From Aurantimonas marina (lineage in GTDB: Bacteria > Pseudomonadota > Alphaproteobacteria > Rhizobiales > Rhizobiaceae), in NCBI RefSeq assembly GCF_017183135.1, contig NZ_JADDXW010000002.1, positions 62,001 through 126,000 on the forward strand: a DNA stretch of 64,000 bases, written 5' to 3'. Under the pieces are notes generated by a model. It was given only the letters and a program-made list of their open reading frames with translations. It did no database searches and was not told the DNA's origin. Positions 9,253 to 19,514 of this stretch are shown in pieces (the stretch's first letter is position 1; each line of letters begins with the position of its first letter). Position numbers and translations under genes: made by a program.

Positions 9253-10025
9253 GGGTCGCGGCGTTCCAGCTCGCCGCCAGCGGCGAGGCCTCTTCCGCCC
9301 GGCTCGCGGCGATCGAAGCCCATGTCGCCGAGGCGAAACAAGCGGGCGCAACGCTCGCGGTGTTTCCTGAACTCGCCCTGCCCGGCTACGGCGCCGGCGA
9401 AGCGATCAAGGACGAGGCGCGGGCGCGTGGCGACGACGATTTGGCGGCCCTCGCCCGTCTTGCCGCCCAGAGCGATGTCGCCATCGTCTCCGGCATCGCA
9501 CTCCAACGCGACGGCGCGATCGTCAACGCCGCGGTACTTTTGCGTCCCGGCGAGGAACCGGTCGTCTACGCCAAGCGCCAGCTTTATAGCGACTATGAAA
9601 AGGCCCTGTTCCGCCCTGGCGAGATGCCTCCCCCCATCGTCGACATCGGCGGGATGAAGGCCGGCCTGCTGGTCTGTTTCGACGTCGAGTTTCCCGAACA
9701 TGTCCGCGATCTCGCCAAGCGTGGCGCCGAGATCGTGCTGGTGCCGACGGCACTGCCGAGGAGCCCGGCGGCACACTTCATCGCCCGCAACGTGATCCCG
9801 GTGCGGGCCTTCGAGAACCAGGTCTTCGTCGTCTATGCGGATTGGTGCGGGGCGGACGAGCGCTTCGCCTATCAGGGCCTGTCCTCGATCGCCGCGCCCG
9901 ACGGCAGCCGCCTCGCCGAGGCCGGCGACAGCGAACCGGCGATGCTGATCGCCGACATCGATCCCGGCGCCTTCACGGCCAGCAAAGAGCAAAACCCCTA
10001 TCTCGACGAGTTGCGGGCGGTCTGA
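9249..10025 (+). CDS. Nitrilase-superfamily carbon-nitrogen hydrolase
   Basis: A 258-residue cytosolic amidohydrolase with the complete Glu-Lys-Cys triad: E41 in FPELALPGYG, K109 in YAKRQL, and C143 in LVCFDVEFPE. Family members include N-carbamoylputrescine amidase and 4-guanidinobutyramide amidase. Coupled to a polyamine-type importer and an operon containing a ureohydrolase, an amide or carbamoyl derivative in arginine/guanidino catabolism is a reasonable inferred substrate. It is the last gene of the operon and is convergent with the small secreted-protein gene 16 bp away. Confidence 0.88.
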   Translation: MRVAAFQLAASGEASSARLAAIEAHVAEAKQAGATLAVFPELALPGYGAGEAIKDEARARGDDDLAALARLAAQSDVAIVSGIALQRDGAIVNAAVLLRPGEEPVVYAKRQLYSDYEKALFRPGEMPPPIVDIGGMKAGLLVCFDVEFPEHVRDLAKRGAEIVLVPTALPRSPAAHFIARNVIPVRAFENQVFVVYADWCGADERFAYQGLSSIAAPDGSRLAEAGDSEPAMLIADIDPGAFTASKEQNPYLDELRAV

Positions 10026-10041
10026 GGTGGGTCGCGCGGTC

Positions 10042-10377
10042 CTACCAGGCGCAGATTTTCGTGTTCGTCTCGGCGTTCGCCCAGCAGGCGGGATCGTCCC
10101 GCTCGCGCACATAGGTGCCGGCGAGCGGGATGTTGCGATTGCCGAGATTGACGAAGCCGGAGGCGTAGCCGGGGCTGTCGACCAGGAGGATGTAGGTGAC
10201 CCCCGGTCCCTCGATGGTGAAGCTTCCGGCCGAATCCGTCATCTCGAAATCGCAGGCGTAATACCCATCGTCGGTCGAGAAGCACTTCGCCGGCTTGGCC
10301 TCGACACCCGTAGCGAAAACGACGAAGGCGAGCGCCGCAAGGCCGCCCGCGCTCTTCAATGCCCTATTCGATACCAT
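10042..10377 (-). CDS. Small secreted hypothetical protein
   Basis: A 111-residue protein with a clear Sec signal peptide (hydrophobic LKSAGGLAALAFVVFATG, cleavage after about VEA). The mature part has four Cys (CF, CDF, CWAN, CAW), probably disulfide bonded, ending in KICAW. I do not recognise the family. It is convergent with the amidohydrolase gene and upstream of no evident operon. Confidence 0.6.
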   Translation of the reverse strand: MVSNRALKSAGGLAALAFVVFATGVEAKPAKCFSTDDGYYACDFEMTDSAGSFTIEGPGVTYILLVDSPGYASGFVNLGNRNIPLAGTYVRERDDPACWANAETNTKICAW

Positions 10378-10516
10378 GGACCGCCTCCCAGCGAACCGGC
10401 CCCGTCATGTGGCCGCATCGCTGGAGATTAGCACGGGGCCCGTGCCGCAGGGAGAGGCCCGCAAGCAAATGCGCGCCTCTCGCGACGGCCGAAACAGGCC
10501 GCCGTTCCCTTGCGAT

Positions 10517-12166
10517 CTACCGCGTCAGGCGCTTGTAGGTCGGACGCTTCGGGTTGACCGATTCTGGGCCCAGGCGACGGATCTTGTCCTGCTCGTAATC
10601 CTCGAAATTGCCCTCGAACCACTCGACGTGGCTGTCGCCCTCGAAGGCGAGGATGTGGGTCGCCAGCCGGTCGAGGAACATGCGATCATGGCTGATCACC
10701 ACGGCGCAGCCGGCATATTCCTCCAGCGCGTCCTCCAATGCCGTGAGCGTCTCGGTGTCGAGATCGTTGGTCGGCTCGTCGAGCAGGATGACGTTGGCGC
10801 CCGACTTCAGCATCTTGGCAAGATGCACCCGGTTGCGCTGGCCGCCCGAGAGGGTGCCGACCTTCTGCTGCTGGTCCGGCCCCTTGAAGTTGAAGTTGCC
10901 GACATAGGCGCGCGAGTTCATCTCGTATTTGCCGAGCTTCATGATGTCGACGCCGCCCGAGACCTCTTCCCAGACCGTCTTGTTGGGGGCCAGATCGTCG
11001 CGGCTCTGGTCGACATAGCCGAGATCGACCGTTTCGCCGACATCGATTTTGCCGCTGTCGGGCTCTTCCTGGCCGGTGATCATCTTGAACAGGGTCGACT
11101 TGCCGGCGCCGTTCGGCCCGATGATGCCGACGATGCCGCCGGCCGGCAGCTTGAACGAAAGGTTTTCGATCAGCACCCGGTCGCCATAGCTCTTGGTCAG
11201 GTTCTCGACCTCGATCACCCGGTTGCCGAGCCGCTCGCCGGTCGGAATGACGATCCTGCCGTCGGCCGGCTTGCGCTTCTCGGCGATCTCGACCAGTTCG
11301 TTATAGGCCTTGATACGCGCCTTCGACTTCGTCTGCCGCGCCTTGGCGCCCTGCTGGATCCATTCGCGCTCGCGCGTCAGCGCCCGCATGCGGGCGTCGT
11401 CCTCCCGGCCCTCCTGCTTCATCCGCTTGGCCTTCTTCTCCAGATAGCTGGAGTAGTTGCCCTCGTAGGGCATGCCGCGGCCGCGATCGAGTTCGAGAAT
11501 CCAGCCGGTGACGTTGTCGAGGAAGTAGCGATCATGGGTGACCATGAGCACCGAGCCCTCATACTCGCGCAGGTGCTTTTCGAGCCAGAGGATGGTCTCG
11601 GCGTCGAGATGGTTGGTCGGCTCGTCGAGCAACAGGATGTCCGGTTTCGACAGGAGCAGCTGGCAGAGCGCCACGCGGCGCTTCTCGCCGCCGGACAGCG
11701 GCGCGATCTCGGCATCGCCCGGCGGGCAGCGCAGGGCGTCCATCGCCATCTCGACCTGATTTTCCAGATCCCAGAGGTTCTGCGCGTCGATGATGTCCTG
11801 GAGCTTCGCCCCCTCCTCCGCCGTTTCGTCGGAGTAGTTCATCATCAGTTCGTTGTAGCGCTCAAGAACCGCCTTCTTGTCGGCGACGCCCTCCATGACA
11901 TTCTCGAAAACGGTCTTCGTCTCGTCGAGATGCGGCTCCTGCGGCAAATAGCCGACGGTGGCGCCTTCAGCCGCCCAGGCCTCGCCGGTGAACTCCTTGT
12001 CCTGGCCCGCCATGATCTTCAGCAGCGTCGATTTACCCGAGCCGTTCGGGCCGAGAATGCCGATCTTGGCATCGGGATAGAAGGACAGATGAATGTTTTC
12101 CAGGACCTTCTTGTTGCCGTAGGCCTTGGTAAGTCCGGACATGTGATAGATGAACTGGCGTGCCAT
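10517..12166 (-). CDS. ettA: ABC-F translation factor EttA (energy-dependent translational throttle)
   Basis: A 549-residue cytosolic ATPase with two ABC domains and no membrane part. Walker A motifs are GPNGSGKST (first half) and GPNGAGKST (second half); signatures are LSGGEKRRVALC and LSGGQRNRVHLAKML. The charged linker between domains (EGREDDARMRALTREREW) fits the P-site tRNA interaction motif of ABC-F proteins. EttA binds the ribosomal E site and gates the first elongation cycle by ADP/ATP ratio. The frame remains open upstream, but similarity begins at MARQFIYHM, so 12166 is the start. Confidence 0.93.
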   Translation of the reverse strand: MARQFIYHMSGLTKAYGNKKVLENIHLSFYPDAKIGILGPNGSGKSTLLKIMAGQDKEFTGEAWAAEGATVGYLPQEPHLDETKTVFENVMEGVADKKAVLERYNELMMNYSDETAEEGAKLQDIIDAQNLWDLENQVEMAMDALRCPPGDAEIAPLSGGEKRRVALCQLLLSKPDILLLDEPTNHLDAETILWLEKHLREYEGSVLMVTHDRYFLDNVTGWILELDRGRGMPYEGNYSSYLEKKAKRMKQEGREDDARMRALTREREWIQQGAKARQTKSKARIKAYNELVEIAEKRKPADGRIVIPTGERLGNRVIEVENLTKSYGDRVLIENLSFKLPAGGIVGIIGPNGAGKSTLFKMITGQEEPDSGKIDVGETVDLGYVDQSRDDLAPNKTVWEEVSGGVDIMKLGKYEMNSRAYVGNFNFKGPDQQQKVGTLSGGQRNRVHLAKMLKSGANVILLDEPTNDLDTETLTALEDALEEYAGCAVVISHDRMFLDRLATHILAFEGDSHVEWFEGNFEDYEQDKIRRLGPESVNPKRPTYKRLTR

Positions 12167-12318
12167 GGCGCGCTGCCGCTCCGTATGATGTTGGGAAAAG
12201 AGAAGTTGCGCCGTACCTAATCCATCGGGCGCGCCGGGGCAACGGGCGCGGATTGCATCATCATCGTCGCGATGCTCGATCCCGGGTTCCGGCCGCGATC
12301 CAGATGCGCGCCTGTCCG

Positions 12319-13323
12319 CTATACGTCGCGGTCCCCAGAAGGGGCCGGTTTCGGAACGGCGGTCTCCGTGATCGCCGGAGCCGATTGCAGAAACTTGAGC
12401 AACCGCCCGTCGATGGCGACGAGGCCGAGGCCGATCAGCCCCATGCCGAGAAAATGGCGGGAATCGAGCCGCTCGCCCAACACCAGGGCGCCGAGGACGA
12501 TAGCGCTGCCCGGAATCAGGAAGGTGACGAGCAGCAGATTGGTCGCCCCCGCCGTCGCCAGAATCCGGAAATAGATCACGTAGGCGAGCGCCGTCGACAG
12601 TGCGGCAACGCCGAGGATCCCGCCGATTGTCGGCAGGCCCGGCATCGACAGCGTCCACGGCCGATCCACGACGAGCGCCAGCGGGATGAGCAGGAGCGTC
12701 GAAGCCGTCACCTGCCCTGTGGCCGTCGCCAGCGGCGCGACGCCCATGCGCTTGAACCGCCGGCCGAAGATTCCCGCGACCGCATAGGACAAAGCCGCCG
12801 CCAGACAGGCCAATTGCGCCAGCACCGCCGCGCCGAGACCTTCCAACGCCGCCGGCCCGATCATTACCGCGACACCGCCGAGCCCGGCGACGACACCGGC
12901 CAAGCGCTTGCCGGTCAGTTTCTCGTCATCGGTCAGGACATGCGCCACGAGCACCGTGAACAGCGGCGTCGTGGCGTTGAGGATGGCCGCGAGGCCCGCG
13001 GCGATCTGGGTCTGGCCCCAGACGAACAGGCTGAACGGCACGGCATTGTTGATGAAGCCCATGACAAGGAAGGCGGCCCAGACGCGCGGCTCCCTCGGCA
13101 TCTTGACGCCGAGCAGCCGCAGCGCGGCGAACAGGATCACGCTGGCGAGGCCCACCCGCGTGACGACGATGGTGAAGGGCGGCAGCTCCTTCACCGCGAC
13201 TTCGGTGAAGAAGAACGATCCGCCCCACAGCACCGACAGAGTGAGCAGCATGCCCCACTCGCCCAGCGTCATCGAGCGGTGGATTGCCGCGGCGGGCGCT
13301 AAGCTATCGGTCTGGCGGCGCAT
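12319..13323 (-). CDS. EamA/DMT-family transporter
   Basis: A 334-residue drug/metabolite superfamily protein with ten predicted hydrophobic helices in two EamA repeats (first repeat WGGSFFFTEVAVKELPPF, second starting near SYAVAGIFGRRF). Such proteins usually export amino acids or metabolites; the substrate cannot be predicted. The start may be 13323 or the ATG 17 codons later (MTLGEWG). It stands alone between ettA and the RNase T2 gene. Confidence 0.85.
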   Translation of the reverse strand: MRRQTDSLAPAAAIHRSMTLGEWGMLLTLSVLWGGSFFFTEVAVKELPPFTIVVTRVGLASVILFAALRLLGVKMPREPRVWAAFLVMGFINNAVPFSLFVWGQTQIAAGLAAILNATTPLFTVLVAHVLTDDEKLTGKRLAGVVAGLGGVAVMIGPAALEGLGAAVLAQLACLAAALSYAVAGIFGRRFKRMGVAPLATATGQVTASTLLLIPLALVVDRPWTLSMPGLPTIGGILGVAALSTALAYVIYFRILATAGATNLLLVTFLIPGSAIVLGALVLGERLDSRHFLGMGLIGLGLVAIDGRLLKFLQSAPAITETAVPKPAPSGDRDV

Positions 13324-13405
13324 GATGAAATCGGCTCCGGAAGTGTCGAAGCCGGACCCTATGAGGTCCTGCCGACGACCACGACCCGATTTCTGGGCCG
13401 CTCCG

Positions 13406-14473
13406 CTATTGCCATCCGGCCGCGTCGATTACCCCACCCCGGCAACCGCCGCGCGCCGGCTCGGCCGCGCGGATCGACTCGCCGAGATCGCTTCGGGGCG
13501 TGACCGTGCCCGCCAGATTGATGCGCAGCTCCATGACGATCCGCCTGTCGCCATCACGCGCGCAGGCGATCAGGACGCGGCGGCCGGCGCCCTTGCCGAA
13601 AGCCGCGTCGAAGATGGCGCGGATCGCCGGGGCGTCGAGATATGTGCCGACGTTTGTCGCGAACAGCCGGCCGACGGGCGACGCGTTGAGCTTGCCGATC
13701 AGCGCGACCGCGTCGGTGAAATATTTCTCGGCGTCCGCCCCGTAGCAGCTGCCGTGCTTGATCCATTGGTGGCGGTCGAGATCGGCCTTGGTCCCCGGCA
13801 TGACGGCATCAAGCGCCCGCCGCGTCGCGCCACTCAGTTGCGGCTCCGGTAACGCGCTCCAGTCGCTGGCCCGGTCCCTGGCGACGATACCTGCCGCCAC
13901 GCCGCAATATTCGTTCCCACGGGGTTGTGGCCAGAGCCCGTGCAGCACGAAGCCGCCATCCTCGCCGCCGTCCCGGCAATCGCGTGCTCGCGGCGAAGTC
14001 TCACAGAACGCAGCGTGCCAACTCGCGGCCAGAACCGCACGACCCGCGCCCGAGCGCTGACGGCCGGCGGGCGGCGGCGAAGCACTGTCCGACGCCGTTT
14101 CGACGCGAACACGCCCCAGCGCCTCGGCCAGCGCGGCGGCGCCGCGGCCTGTTTCGGCAGGCGGATTCTTGCGCGCGGCGGCCGAGACGCCATCCGCGGC
14201 CTCGATGCGGCCACAGCCCACGGCGACCCAGCGGCGCGGCGGCTCGGCGTCCTCTATCTCGATAAAGTAGTGCGTCGCCGCCTCCGAATTGCGGCCGATC
14301 AGGACGTATGCGACGCCCGGCTCCGTCGCGATGCCACCAGGATTGGTCTGTTGGCGGATCGATTGCAGCGCCGGGCAGCGCGCCTCGGCGACGAAGCGGC
14401 CGGTCATCGGCACCTGCGCAAAGGCGGACGGGGCGGCGAGCAGGAGCGCGGCAAGCAGGCAAAAGCGATTCAT
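13406..14473 (-). CDS. Secreted ribonuclease T2-family protein
   Basis: A 355-residue protein with a signal peptide (MNRFCLLAALLLAAPSAFAQ) and an RNase T2 domain in the C-terminal two thirds. Active-site segment CAS I is FVLHGLWPQ with its catalytic His; CAS II is HQWIKHGSCYG with His, Lys and His. RNase T2 enzymes cleave RNA through 2',3'-cyclic phosphates in periplasm or outside the cell. The acidic residue usually following the first His of CAS II (H-E) is Gln here. The roughly 110-residue segment before the domain is not recognised. Confidence 0.87.
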   Translation of the reverse strand: MNRFCLLAALLLAAPSAFAQVPMTGRFVAEARCPALQSIRQQTNPGGIATEPGVAYVLIGRNSEAATHYFIEIEDAEPPRRWVAVGCGRIEAADGVSAAARKNPPAETGRGAAALAEALGRVRVETASDSASPPPAGRQRSGAGRAVLAASWHAAFCETSPRARDCRDGGEDGGFVLHGLWPQPRGNEYCGVAAGIVARDRASDWSALPEPQLSGATRRALDAVMPGTKADLDRHQWIKHGSCYGADAEKYFTDAVALIGKLNASPVGRLFATNVGTYLDAPAIRAIFDAAFGKGAGRRVLIACARDGDRRIVMELRINLAGTVTPRSDLGESIRAAEPARGGCRGGVIDAAGWQ

Positions 14474-14652
14474 GGGCTTTCGATACGTCAGAGCGGCGGC
14501 GGGCGAAAGACCGCCGGGCAATCGGGGCGAACCGACGACCGTTTCAAGGGGTTTGGGCCAATGCGTCTTCGCGCTATACCGATGCTCGGTGAGCGTGGAA
14601 GAACGTCACCCGGCTGGCCATCCCGTTGGTCGCCACAGACGAGGATGCGACG

Positions 14653-15594
14653 TTGTTCGATCACCGGGAAACCATCGACAGCCGATCCGGCGCGGCGGTT
14701 CACGTCTACAGCCGCAAGGCACAGGGACACGCGCGCGGCATCGTCCTGATCCACCACGGTCTTGCCGAACATGCAGGCCGCTACGGCCGCTTCGCCGCCG
14801 AACTGGCCGGGCTCGGCTTTCACGTCTTCGCCCATGATCACCGTGGCCACGGCTCGACCAGCGCGTCCGACGCGCCCTTCCGCACATTTGCCCGTCGCCA
14901 TGGCGCCGACAGGGTGCTCACCGACTGCCGGGCGGTCCATACCCATGCCCTTGGCCGTTATGCCGGCCTGCCGGTGGTGGTCTTCGGCCATTCGATGGGC
15001 GGGCTGATCGCCCTGAACTACGCTGAAACCTACGGCCGCGACCTCGCCGGCACCGCCGTGTGGAACGCCAATTTCCAGACCGGATTGCAGGAACGCGTCG
15101 GCCGGCTGGCGCTGAAGGCCGAAAAGGCGCTGAAGGGCTCGGACGTTCCGAGCGCGCTGCTCCAGCGCGCCACCTTCGACGCCTGGGGCAAGGCGATCGA
15201 GCCACGCCGCACCATGTTCGACTGGCTGTCGCATGATGACGCCGCGGTCGATGCCTATATCGCCGACCCGCTCTGCGGCTTTTCGCCGACCTTGTCGATG
15301 ATGGAGGATGTGATGACGCTGATCTTCCAGGGCGGTTCGCAGGCCGGGCTCGACATGCTGCCACCAGCGCTGCCGATGCACCTCCTCGGCGGCACCGCCG
15401 ATCCGGTGACCGACAAGGGCGAAGCCATTCGGTGGCTGGCCGGGCACCTGCGCCATGCCGGCTCCCGCGACGTCACGGTCGAGATCATCGAGGGCGCCCG
15501 GCACGAAACGCTGCATGAATTGCCCGCCTATCGCGAGCCCGCCCTCGCCGGTTTCATGGACTGGCTCGATCGCATCATTCCGGTGGCGGCCTGA
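14653..15594 (+). CDS. Alpha/beta hydrolase (monoacylglycerol lipase-like)
   Basis: A serine hydrolase of about 313 residues. The oxyanion region is IHHGLAEHAGRY and the nucleophile elbow is GHSMGG; the acid is in LLGGTADPVT and the His in EGARHETLHE. The pattern matches monoglyceride lipase/lysophospholipase-like enzymes, which act on acylglycerols or lysophospholipids. TTG at 14653 has GAGGA eight bases upstream; TTG at 14626 is an alternative start adding nine residues. Confidence 0.88.
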   Translation: MFDHRETIDSRSGAAVHVYSRKAQGHARGIVLIHHGLAEHAGRYGRFAAELAGLGFHVFAHDHRGHGSTSASDAPFRTFARRHGADRVLTDCRAVHTHALGRYAGLPVVVFGHSMGGLIALNYAETYGRDLAGTAVWNANFQTGLQERVGRLALKAEKALKGSDVPSALLQRATFDAWGKAIEPRRTMFDWLSHDDAAVDAYIADPLCGFSPTLSMMEDVMTLIFQGGSQAGLDMLPPALPMHLLGGTADPVTDKGEAIRWLAGHLRHAGSRDVTVEIIEGARHETLHELPAYREPALAGFMDWLDRIIPVAA

Positions 15595-15691
15595 GCAGCG
15601 ACGCCCGATCAGGGTTTTCTGCCACGACCATGGGATGGCGGGGAACGACTGCGCGGTCCAGCGCTTTTCGTTGCAGTTGATGAGGGAATCG

Positions 15692-16135
15692 ATGGAGCAG
15701 TTCTTCGAGGCGGATGCATTCTGGACGGCGGCCGAGCAAGCTGGGCGATTGATCATGGCCGCGCTCTTTGCCGGGGTGATCGGCTTCGAGCGGGAGAGCA
15801 AGGACCATCCCGCCGGCTTGCGGACCCACATGCTGGTCGGCATCGGCGCCTGCCTGTTCACGCTGCTGATGACGCTGCTGATCGGCCGCTTCGAGGGCGA
15901 CGACGTGCGTGCCGACCCGGTGCGCGTCGTCGAGGCGATCACCAGCGGTGTGGCATTTCTCGCGGCCGGCGTGATCATCCAGGCGCGCGGTCGCGTGCAT
16001 GGGCTGACCACCGGCGCCTCGCTCTGGCTGGCCGGCGCCATAGGTCTGGGTGCCGGTCTGGGCGAGTATCTTCTATCCTTCATCGCAGTGGTGCTGACGC
16101 TTGTCGTCTTGCGGGTGATCAAGGCGTTCGAGTAG
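15692..16135 (+). CDS. MgtC/SapB-family membrane protein
   Basis: A 147-residue membrane protein with four hydrophobic helices and the family signature GFERESKDHPAGLRTHMLV (R-E-x(5)-A-G-L-R-T-H). It lacks the C-terminal ACT-like domain of full MgtC, so it matches the short MgtC/SapB group; the function there is uncertain, often linked to Mg2+ or acid stress. The start at 15692 is supported by GAGGGA four bases upstream. A strong terminator lies downstream. Confidence 0.85.
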   Translation: MEQFFEADAFWTAAEQAGRLIMAALFAGVIGFERESKDHPAGLRTHMLVGIGACLFTLLMTLLIGRFEGDDVRADPVRVVEAITSGVAFLAAGVIIQARGRVHGLTTGASLWLAGAIGLGAGLGEYLLSFIAVVLTLVVLRVIKAFE

Positions 16136-16404
16136 GCGGCGCTCAGGGCGATCCGCCCCATTTGCATAGCTCGGCGGTCGGCCAAGTCCGAATTTTCCTG
16201 GCTCGGAGCAGAAAGTTCCCGGCATTTCGCCAACCGGATAGGCAAGCCATGCACTCGAAACATGGCTGGCATGTCCAAACATCTCTGGTTTTGCATCTGA
16301 CAACGGCTATTTAACCAGTAGGTCGCTGGCGGGCGATACCTCCTCCCTTCGCTCCGCTTCGACTGTTTCCTCCCAGGATTTTCCAATGGAAGATCCTTCT
16401 TTCG

Positions 16405-16434
16405 GCCGGGTTCTCGCGAGCCCGGCTTTTTTTT
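16405..16434 (+). terminator. Rho-independent terminator after mgtC-like gene
   Basis: GCCGGG and CCCGGC arms around a 10-base loop, followed by eight T residues. Confidence 0.8.
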
Positions 16435-16440
16435 GCGCCG

Positions 16441-16483
16441 GCCGCCAAAACAAGACGGGCGCTCCCTTTTCGAGACCGCCCGT
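16441..16483 (-). terminator. Terminator after aspartate aminotransferase
   Basis: Read on the minus strand, a 7-bp stem (ACGGGCG/CGCCCGT at 16477-16483 and 16455-16461) with an AAAAGGGAG loop is followed by a short T run. It lies 26 bp after the gene's stop. Confidence 0.6.
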
Positions 16484-16508
16484 AGATCGATGGCACCTGT
16501 CGAGTGCC

Positions 16509-17729
<1,221 letters not shown>

Positions 17730-17888
17730 TCAGACCATAGGGAAGGCTCCCGCAGGAGCGCGCGGACCCTAATCGCAGACGTTTTGCATCGCAAGCCGGC
17801 GGTCAAGCGCCATGCGAAACAAACAGCCGTCGCCTTTCTTGGGGAAAGCCCACTCTTGGGGATAGCCCACTGGTGCGGCGCGGCCTGA

Positions 17889-19064
17889 CTACCGCAGCGG
17901 CATTTGAAAGGTAAATCGGGTCTCCGCCGAATCGGATGAGGCCGTCAACGTTCCGCCGTGGGCCCGCGCGATCTCCGACGCGATATAGAGACCGAGACCA
18001 AGGCCTTGCTGGCTAGGCCGGGTTGCCGCCCGAAAGAACGGCTGGAACAGATCGGCAAGCGCCTCCTTCGGGATGGGTTCGCCGGAATTCGACACCCAGA
18101 GCCGAAAGTGATCCGCATCGCTCGACGCTCCCACCCGCACCGCTCCACCGTCGGCCCCATGGGTCAACGCGTTGCCCAGCAAGTTCGACAGCAGCTGGGA
18201 CAGGCGCGCGCGATCACACCGGAGAGGACCGGTAAAGGAGACATCCGTTTCGATCGGGGTGTCGGGATGGGTCGCTCGCAGTTCCTCCACGACCTGGATG
18301 AGAACCGGCTCGAGAGGCCCGCAATCGTCCACCTCTAGGGTCAGTCCTCCCCCCAGGCGGCCGCGGGCGAAATCGAGGAGATTGTCGATCAAGCCCTGCA
18401 TTCTGAGAACGCTGCCCTGAATCAGATTCAAGATGTTGAGGGCCTTCGGCTCCAGCGACGTCTTCAGCAACATCTTCGTTCCGGCATCAATCGAGGCGAC
18501 CGGGTTGCGCAAATCGTGACCGAGCACCGCGATGAACTGCTCCCGAAGTTCGGAAATCTTGCGTTCGCCCATCAAGCTGGCCTCGCTCGCGGCCAGGCGC
18601 TCGCCGGCATCCAGATGAAAGGCGATGAGCTCGGCGAACAGCTTGAACATGCCGATCGTCTCTGGATTCTTCAGACGCGCCGGACGCGGATCGATCGCGC
18701 AGAGCGTCCCGAAAAACTCCCCGTCGGCCCTGACAATCGGCATCGAGATGTAACTGCGGAAACCATACATGGCCGGAGTCGGATGCCCGCAATAGGCCTC
18801 GTCCTGCGGTACGTCGTCGATGACGACCGGTTCGCGGCTCTCCTCAACCTCCCGGCAGATCGTGGTCTCGACCTTCAACTCGCCGCCGGTCGGAAGACCG
18901 AAGTCGATCCGGTCGAGCACGGCACAGTTGATCCACCGATCGCGAGTGACGCGGGCGACCGTGGCAAATCCCATACCGGTCGTGCGGCAGATGACATCAA
19001 GGATCGTGGGGACCGCAGCAATGCGACCAACCGAATCGATATCGGCTTGAAACTCATCCCTCAA
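17889..19064 (-). CDS. Cytosolic sensor histidine kinase with GAF domain
   Basis: A 391-residue kinase without membrane segments. Residues 1 to about 160 form a GAF sensor (IDDVPQDEAYCGHP, FRSYISMPIVRADGEFFGTLCAID). The phosphoacceptor box is LGHDLRNPVASIDAG near residue 180, and the ATPase domain has SNSGEPIPKEALADLFQPFF and GLGLGLYIASEIARAHGG. This resembles bacteriophytochrome-like or HWE-unrelated GAF-HisKA kinases. No response regulator gene adjoins it, so its partner is elsewhere. Confidence 0.9.
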   Translation of the reverse strand: MRDEFQADIDSVGRIAAVPTILDVICRTTGMGFATVARVTRDRWINCAVLDRIDFGLPTGGELKVETTICREVEESREPVVIDDVPQDEAYCGHPTPAMYGFRSYISMPIVRADGEFFGTLCAIDPRPARLKNPETIGMFKLFAELIAFHLDAGERLAASEASLMGERKISELREQFIAVLGHDLRNPVASIDAGTKMLLKTSLEPKALNILNLIQGSVLRMQGLIDNLLDFARGRLGGGLTLEVDDCGPLEPVLIQVVEELRATHPDTPIETDVSFTGPLRCDRARLSQLLSNLLGNALTHGADGGAVRVGASSDADHFRLWVSNSGEPIPKEALADLFQPFFRAATRPSQQGLGLGLYIASEIARAHGGTLTASSDSAETRFTFQMPLR

Positions 19065-19103
19065 AGGCGTTCATTCTCCGATGACTGCTTCACGAGGCTG
19101 ATG

Positions 19104-19430
19104 CTACCAGACACCCCCCACTGAGGCACGGAAAATCAAGCGTGGATGACTGGTCTCGTGCCACGCACGCTGGCGGCCGGTACGGCCGTCAGGAATCCGC
19201 CGGCATCGGCCATTGAAGCCGCGGCCGACCAGCCCGCCGATTCCCCAGAACAATGCCAGCAGGATAAGCGCGACGACGATGTTCGGCAGCAACTTCTCGA
19301 AGCCGAGCACCCAGTCTTCGATCTCGCCGAGGGCGAAGGCAGGGTCGACTTCGACCGCTTGCTCGACGGTCTCAGGCGCCGTCGCGGGACCCGCGCTGGA
19401 TCTATTTTCCTGCGCGAACGCCTCGAACAC
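19104..19430 (-). pseudogene. Remnant of an MscS-type mechanosensitive channel gene
   Basis: The 108-codon frame begins like an MscS homologue N-terminus: a secretion/TM1-like region with LGFEKLLPNIVVALILLALFWGIGGLVGRG, then loses similarity and turns into Arg-rich sequence before its stop. The pore-forming TM3 and the cytoplasmic beta domain that define MscS are absent. I read this as a 3'-truncated, frameshifted fragment between the kinase and sodC. Confidence 0.5.
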
Positions 19431-19514
19431 GGTCTTGCCCTCAATGGTCGGCTGGCAAAAAGTAAGCGGCCGCCGGCCCTCCGACGCCCGCTTTATTCCT
19501 AGCTTTCCTCGCGC

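Larger units (their letters stand above)
16136..16508. other. Intergenic region with terminators
   Basis: No convincing gene. It holds two hairpins listed separately that end the convergent mgtC-like and aspartate aminotransferase genes. The remainder shows no recognisable feature. Confidence 0.6.

Noticed and set aside
10295-12220. 641-codon plus-strand frame over ettA
   Set aside because: Antisense to a fully conserved ABC-F gene; no recognisable protein features.
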